From the NCBI RefSeq assembly GCF_025567415.1, contig NZ_JAOQJV010000001.1:1-64000 (forward strand): a stretch of 64,000 bases of DNA. Direction: 5' to 3'. The notes under the pieces were generated by a model that was not told the DNA's origin, made no database searches, and saw nothing but the letters and a program-made list of their open reading frames with translations. Below, one piece after another: positions 59,274 through 64,000 of the stretch (position 1 is its first letter; each line of letters begins with the position of its first letter). The translations under genes and the position numbers were made by a program. This DNA comes from Claveliimonas ammoniilytica (GTDB lineage: Bacteria > Bacillota > Clostridia > Lachnospirales > Lachnospiraceae).

Positions 59274-60021
59274 GAATGAAGTGACAGGACTTTTTTCTGC
59301 GCTTTACGATGCGTGGAAGTACCTTGTGCCGGACCATGGAGCAGAGTGTGGAATCCGTTTCCGCGGTCACCTGGAGCAGGAGTTGTTCTGTGAATATACA
59401 GAAGTTGAATCGAATGAGAAGAAGGCACTATCGGTGGAACGCATGATTTTATCCCATATGGGGTGGTATGCGTATAAGCTGATCTATCAGGCAGCTCTTT
59501 CCGATGATCCGGACAGGGGAGATGTGATCCTTGGGACGATGCTTGCTGCCAGAGAGATCCCGGACAGCAGAAGAATCATGGATCACCTGGGGAATGCGCA
59601 GGTGGAACAGACTTTTGAACTTAGCAGAACGGTGAATAATGAGACGACCAGATGGATTGAACTGATACGTTTCCGGGAACTGGAACAGGGAATCCTATAT
59701 GCCAGATTTGAACCTAAGTGCAGAGTGCTTTCCTGTGTGGCACCACATTTTGCAGAACGGTTGTCGGTTGAAAACTGGATGATACATGATGCGGTTCATG
59801 AAGAATATGCGGTGCATGAGGCTGGCAGACAGTGGATATTGGTATCCGGTGAGCATGTGGATGAAGACAGGTTCAGCTCATACTCAGCGAAGGAAGAGAC
59901 GTTCAGTGAATTGTGGAAAGAATTTACAGAGGCGATCGCGATTAAGGAGAGAAAGAATCCACGATGTCAGATGGGACATCTACCGTTATGGTGCAGAAAG
60001 AATCTGGTGGAATTTGAATAA
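59251..60021 (+). CDS. TIGR03915-type putative DNA metabolism protein
   Basis: A 256-residue companion of the radical SAM protein, whose gene it overlaps by 23 bases. It begins MKRIYVCENEVTGLFSALYD and ends DVRWD-free with MGHLPLWCRKNLVEFE, features of the DUF4130/TIGR03915 group. Central stretches such as TRWIELIRFRELEQGILYAR are conserved. In other bacteria this domain is fused to a family-4 uracil-DNA glycosylase; here no glycosylase domain is attached. The mechanism is unknown, and repair is inferred from the SOS promoter and partners. Confidence 0.87.
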   Translation: MKRIYVCENEVTGLFSALYDAWKYLVPDHGAECGIRFRGHLEQELFCEYTEVESNEKKALSVERMILSHMGWYAYKLIYQAALSDDPDRGDVILGTMLAAREIPDSRRIMDHLGNAQVEQTFELSRTVNNETTRWIELIRFRELEQGILYARFEPKCRVLSCVAPHFAERLSVENWMIHDAVHEEYAVHEAGRQWILVSGEHVDEDRFSSYSAKEETFSELWKEFTEAIAIKERKNPRCQMGHLPLWCRKNLVEFE

Positions 60022-60067
60022 CGATCCGATATAGTGTACAATGGTTCATAACAAATCGGAAAGAAAG

Positions 60068-62470
60068 ATGGAAGTTATGGACAGACAAAAAGTAAAGATC
60101 TCAGTCCGTAATCTGGTGGAATTCATCCTTAGGAGCGGAGATATTGACAATCGAATAGCAGCGCAGGACAAGGATGCTATGCAGATGGGAGCAAAGCTTC
60201 ACCGCAAGATTCAGAAACGGATGGGGGCCTCTTATCATCCGGAGGTTACGCTGCGCCGGGTGGTGGAATTTGATACATTCGACATACAGGTAGAAGGTCG
60301 GGCAGATGGAATTATTGAGGAAGAACGGATATGTATCGATGAGATTAAAGGTGTGTTCAAGGATCTGGAGCGGATGGAAGAGCCGGTTCCGGTACATCTG
60401 GCACAGGCGAAGTGTTATGCCTGTATTTATGCAAGAGAAAAGGAATTGGCTGAGATTGATGTGCAGATGACTTACTGTAATATGGAGACAGAGGATATTC
60501 GCAGGTTCCGTGAGTCATATAAGGCAGACGAGCTGGAAGAATGGTTTATGGATCTGATGCATCGGTATGAGAAGTGGGCAAGATTCCAGATTGAATGGCG
60601 GGAAGAACGCAATGCATCTGTGAAGCAGGTGGAGTTTCCTTATGATTACCGAAAGGGACAGCGAGAACTGGTATCGTCAGTATATCGAACGATCCTGCGA
60701 AAGAAGAAATTATTTATTCAGGCACCTACAGGTACGGGGAAGACTCTGGCAACCGTGTTTCCTGCGGTGAAGGCAGTGGGTGAAGGGCTTGGAGAAAAGA
60801 TCTTTTATCTGACAGCAAAGACGATTACCAGAACGGCAGCCGCAGGTGCATTTAATACTCTGAAAGAACAGGGATTGAAGTATAAAGTGATTACGCTGAC
60901 TGCAAAAGAGAAGATCTGTTTTTGCGATAAAGCGGAGTGCAATCCTGAGTACTGTTCTTATGCAAAGGGACATTTTGACCGGGTGAATGATGCAGTTTAT
61001 GAATTGATCACAGGACAGGATGCAGTCACCAGAAGCGTGTTGGAAGAACAGGCGGAGAAATGGCAGGTATGTCCATTTGAACTGGGGCTTGATACTGCAA
61101 TCTGGATGGATGCCGTAATCTGTGATTATAATTATGTGTTTGATCCTAACGCTCATCTGAAGCGTTTTTTTGGAGAGGGCGTAAAAGGAGAATATCTGTT
61201 TTTGATCGATGAGGCGCATAATCTTGTAGAACGCGGCAGAGAAATGTACAGTGCCAGTCTGTGCAAAGAAGAAATCTTACGGGTGAAGCGACAGGTAAAG
61301 CATATTGATGTGAGACTGACAAAGCGCTTGGAAGAGTGCAATCGACAATTGTTGGAACTAAAGAGAAACTGTGATGGTGTGACGGTGCTTGACAGCGTGA
61401 TGCATATTTATCTGAAATTGTTATCACTGATGGCGGAGATGGAACGGTTCCTGGAGGATTATAAGCAGTTTGCAGAGCGCGAGGATGTACTGAAGTTATA
61501 TTTTGAAGTACGTATGTTTATTACGGTGTATGAGAAGCTGGATGAAAATTATCTGATCTATGCAGAACTTGCAAAGGATGGAGAGTTTTTCCTCCGCCTG
61601 TTTTGTGTGAATCCTGCGGTGAATCTCAAAGAATATATTGAGAAAGGGAATAGTACGATATTGTTTTCGGCTACATTACTGCCGATACAGTATTATAAAG
61701 AACTGCTCAGCACAGAGAAGGATGATTATGCAGTGTATGCGGAAACGGTATTTGAAGAAAGCCAGAGCAGATTATTGCTGGGAACGGATGTGAGTACCAG
61801 ATATACCATGCGAGGCGAGACGATGTACCGACGGTATGCAGAATATCTTTATGAGATGGCATCTGCCAAAGAAGGCAATTACATGTCTTTCTTTCCGTCT
61901 TATCATTTTTTGGAACAGGTATATGACGCTTTTGTAGAATTAGCAGACAGGAAACAGAGCGCATCAGAAGGAAGAGAAGAGTATAATGTCGGACAGATTG
62001 AGTGTCTGGTACAGGCACCTTATATGTCGGAAGAAGCACGGGAAATCTTTCTGGAAGGGTTTGAAGAGGAACGTGAGGGAAGTCTGATGGGCTTCTGTGT
62101 TATGGGCGGAGTTTTCTCGGAAGGGATTGATCTTGCAAAAGAGCGTCTGATCGGAGCTGTGATCGTGGGAACAGGACTTCCGCAGGTCTGCCTGGAGCGG
62201 GAGCTTTTGAAGAATTATTTTGACGCCAGAGGTCAGAATGGTTTTGATTATGCTTATGTATATCCTGGAATGAACAAAGTACAGCAATCGGCAGGAAGAG
62301 TAATCCGGACGGAAGAAGACAGAGGTGTGATTCTTTTGCTGGATGAACGTTTTCGGGAAGCCAGATATAGAAATACCTTTCCACGAGAGTGGAAAGGCAT
62401 CCAGTATTGCAATATTCATAATGTGAGAGATCAGATTCAAAGTTTCTGGTCCGGCAGTTCAGTAAAGTAA
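60068..62470 (+). CDS. Rad3/DinG-type DNA helicase with nuclease-like N terminus
   Basis: An about 800-residue superfamily 2 helicase. The N-terminal 190 residues look like a PD-(D/E)xK domain: GAKLHRKIQKRM, then GRADGII and the E-x-K in CIDEIKG (about 92-94). The helicase has Walker A APTGTGKT, four Cys for an Fe-S cluster (CFCDKAECNPEYC, about 284-296) plus Cys at about 335, DEAH in LIDEAHN and QQSAGRVIRTEEDRG. It should unwind damaged DNA 5' to 3' and may trim ends. ATG 60068 has GGAAAG upstream; 60041 and 60077 are alternatives. It shares the LexA-controlled transcript. Its last 34 bases overlap the convergent LysR gene. Confidence 0.88.
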   Translation: MEVMDRQKVKISVRNLVEFILRSGDIDNRIAAQDKDAMQMGAKLHRKIQKRMGASYHPEVTLRRVVEFDTFDIQVEGRADGIIEEERICIDEIKGVFKDLERMEEPVPVHLAQAKCYACIYAREKELAEIDVQMTYCNMETEDIRRFRESYKADELEEWFMDLMHRYEKWARFQIEWREERNASVKQVEFPYDYRKGQRELVSSVYRTILRKKKLFIQAPTGTGKTLATVFPAVKAVGEGLGEKIFYLTAKTITRTAAAGAFNTLKEQGLKYKVITLTAKEKICFCDKAECNPEYCSYAKGHFDRVNDAVYELITGQDAVTRSVLEEQAEKWQVCPFELGLDTAIWMDAVICDYNYVFDPNAHLKRFFGEGVKGEYLFLIDEAHNLVERGREMYSASLCKEEILRVKRQVKHIDVRLTKRLEECNRQLLELKRNCDGVTVLDSVMHIYLKLLSLMAEMERFLEDYKQFAEREDVLKLYFEVRMFITVYEKLDENYLIYAELAKDGEFFLRLFCVNPAVNLKEYIEKGNSTILFSATLLPIQYYKELLSTEKDDYAVYAETVFEESQSRLLLGTDVSTRYTMRGETMYRRYAEYLYEMASAKEGNYMSFFPSYHFLEQVYDAFVELADRKQSASEGREEYNVGQIECLVQAPYMSEEAREIFLEGFEEEREGSLMGFCVMGGVFSEGIDLAKERLIGAVIVGTGLPQVCLERELLKNYFDARGQNGFDYAYVYPGMNKVQQSAGRVIRTEEDRGVILLLDERFREARYRNTFPREWKGIQYCNIHNVRDQIQSFWSGSSVK

Positions 62471-63333
62471 GTTAAGAACTCTGTCACAGCCGGAGATACC
62501 GGAAGTTTATCGTTGTAGACAACAGCAAGTTCTCTCTGTGGCAGGGATTCTCTGGTTTCTACAATAAAGAGTTCATCGGAATCATCAGGTACACAGTAGT
62601 CAGGAACAAAGGCAACGCCTAATCCGATACGTGCAAGGTCGATCAGCAGGTCGTTACTGCTGAGTTCTGCTTCCGGAACCAGTTCCAGCTGGTGCTGTTG
62701 AAAGAGACTGTGCAAGAATTCGCTTGTGGTACTTTGCTTGTCCAGCATCAGAAGCGGATACTCAGAGAGTTCTGCAAGTGAAAGCTTTCGATCTTTTAAC
62801 TGCGAGAAAGACTGGTTAGCTACAAATACATCCCGAAACTGTTTGATCCGTTTGATAGACCAGAGATTGTTCAGGTAAGCATTTGGATAGTTTACGACGA
62901 TAAAGTCTGCCTGCCCGTTTTTCAGGATATCGACACAGCGGATAGAAGTTGCATTGATGACTTTGATATGCAGATTCGGGAATGCCTGATGAAACCGTTC
63001 AATATATGGCACCAGAAAATACCGACATATTGTGTCACTGGCGGCAATTCGGATCTGTCCACCGGTAGTGATGGATTCCAGAAGCTGTGATTCGCCGCGG
63101 CGGATCAGGCTGATCGCCGGTTCGATGTGACGGAGCAGAATCTCGCCTTCCGGAGTCAGGCGTACCTTCTTAGTGCTGCGGATGAAGAGAGTCTGAGACA
63201 ATTTTCCTTCCAGCGCTTTGATAGACTGGCTGACTGCCGATTGAGATATGTAGAGCTTTTTAGAAGCTTCTGAAAAGCTTAAAGTAGTTGCTACATAGTA
63301 AAATACTTTATATAATTCATAATTAATATCCAT
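62437..63333 (-). CDS. LysR family transcriptional regulator
   Basis: A 298-residue LysR regulator. The N-terminal helix-turn-helix is ELYKVFYYVATTLSFSEASK, then LYISQSAVSQSIKALEGKL (about residues 5-60). The ligand-binding domain begins GGQIRIAASDTICRYFLVPY. The family is recognisable, but the co-inducer and target are not. The gene is divergent to a DUF1461 membrane-protein gene with 78 bp between them, the usual LysR arrangement, so that gene is a possible target. The 3' end overlaps the helicase gene. Confidence 0.92.
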   Translation of the reverse strand: MDINYELYKVFYYVATTLSFSEASKKLYISQSAVSQSIKALEGKLSQTLFIRSTKKVRLTPEGEILLRHIEPAISLIRRGESQLLESITTGGQIRIAASDTICRYFLVPYIERFHQAFPNLHIKVINATSIRCVDILKNGQADFIVVNYPNAYLNNLWSIKRIKQFRDVFVANQSFSQLKDRKLSLAELSEYPLLMLDKQSTTSEFLHSLFQQHQLELVPEAELSSNDLLIDLARIGLGVAFVPDYCVPDDSDELFIVETRESLPQRELAVVYNDKLPVSPAVTEFLTYFTELPDQKL

Positions 63334-63411
63334 TGCAAATTCCTCCCATTAGGAAATATTATAAGGGAAAAAGGATGGAATGACAATAAAGAATAGACAA
63401 GGAGAAATAAA

Positions 63412-64000
63412 ATGAAGCAAACACAGAAGATTTCTGCAGTGATTATGATGTTTTTACTGATAGGTGTACTTTTGCTGACCAGTTTTCAAGTGGCAATCTA
63501 TGGTGATAGTCAGTACAGATTCTATGAAAGAGAATATAAGAAGTATCAGGTGGCAGACAGTCTGAATATGACGATGGATAATATTATGGATGTGACAGAC
63601 CAGATGATGGCATATCTGATCGGAAAGAAGGCAGAACTTTCAGTAATTACAGATGTAGATGGTGAAACACAGGATTTCTTCAATGAACAGGACAGGTTTC
63701 ATATGGGAGAAGTAAAGGATCTGTTTCTTGGAGGACTTAAGATACGTAATATTATGCTGGTGGCAGTACTGCTGATCTTGATACTGCTGGCGGCACGGAA
63801 AGCAGATCTGATAAAGCTGCTTCCAAGGGCGTATTTTGTGACACTTGGCATTACTGGTGTGATAACAATAGTGTTAGGAGTACTGTTTGCTTCAGATTTT
63901 GATAAATATTTTCGCATTTTTCATGAGATATTTTTTGATAATGATCAATGGATGTTTGATCCGGCGACAGACTATATGATCCGTATGCTTCCGGAGGGAT
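63412..64000 (+). CDS. DUF1461 / TIGR01906 membrane protein (5' part)
   Basis: The frame is open from ATG 63412 (RBS AAGGAG, nine bases upstream) to the window end, 196 codons. There is an N-terminal membrane helix (VIMMFLLIGVLLLTSFQVAI), a charged extracytoplasmic part, and two further helices (RNIMLVAVLLILILLAA, and a helix in LGITGVITIVLGVLFA). The segment FHEIFFDNDQWMFDPATDYM is the hallmark of the TIGR01906/DUF1461 family. Its function is unknown. The 3' end lies beyond the window. Confidence 0.82.
   Translation, partial: MKQTQKISAVIMMFLLIGVLLLTSFQVAIYGDSQYRFYEREYKKYQVADSLNMTMDNIMDVTDQMMAYLIGKKAELSVITDVDGETQDFFNEQDRFHMGEVKDLFLGGLKIRNIMLVAVLLILILLAARKADLIKLLPRAYFVTLGITGVITIVLGVLFASDFDKYFRIFHEIFFDNDQWMFDPATDYMIRMLPEG

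Overview
The window is a stretch of chromosome from a low-to-mid GC Firmicute, most likely a gut Lachnospiraceae (Dorea, Coprococcus or Mediterraneibacter-like). The pointers are strong AGGAGG ribosome sites, a T-box and a THF riboswitch, a CIRCE-controlled hrcA-grpE-dnaK-dnaJ locus, LexA boxes of the Gram-positive CGAACRNRYGTTYG type, and ISLre2 and ISL3 family elements. The genus is inference; no rRNA is present. Almost all genes are on the + strand.

Layout. 1-2600: nested and duplicated insertion sequences with one N, probably an assembly join at a repeat. 2668-7143: a DeoR-type regulator, two identical tRNA-Gly genes, a metallo-beta-lactamase-fold protein, homoserine dehydrogenase and a MATE exporter. 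7171-11716: THF riboswitch and folT, a MarR regulator, a DUF2325 gene, thyA, folA and a glycosyltransferase; folT, thyA and folA all serve folate metabolism. 11808-15579: T-box leader, ilvB and ilvN, then ilvE on its own promoter (branched-chain amino acids). 15651-17596: a self-regulated GntR/ABC module. 17638-22907: TetR, MMPL transporter and a heptad-repeat surface protein, with three copies of a TGAC-GTCA operator. 23095-27170: cupin, methyltransferase, Hsp33 and NAD synthetase.

27204-37185 is the accessory island. It holds a structured RNA of two related domains ending in a terminator, followed by a toxin-like nuclease gene broken by an internal deletion (a type III toxin-antitoxin-like arrangement). 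Next come a type I restriction-modification locus (hsdM, hsdS, hsdR) with two silent hsdS specificity cassettes, an ADP-ribosyltransferase-like gene pair lodged inside it, and a tyrosine recombinase. A short CAGCGTAAG-like core recurs at both edges of the specificity cassettes and in inverted orientation around the recombinase gene, which suggests recombinase-driven switching of DNA specificity.

37275-64000 is mostly housekeeping: an S1-domain protein, Mn-dependent pyrophosphatase, flavin reductase, a second MATE exporter, polysaccharide deacetylase, RarA, the HrcA/GrpE/DnaK/DnaJ chaperones, ornithine cyclodeaminase family protein, RidA, Mrp, a YedE/TusA pair and a Bce-type two-component/ABC peptide-resistance module. 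A three-gene DNA-repair operon (radical SAM protein, its companion, Rad3/DinG-type helicase) follows, with two LexA boxes embracing its promoter. LysR and DUF1461 genes close the window. A hairpin-rich repeat of about 200 bp appears in full between dnaK and dnaJ and in pieces around the DUF2325 gene and before the cupin gene.
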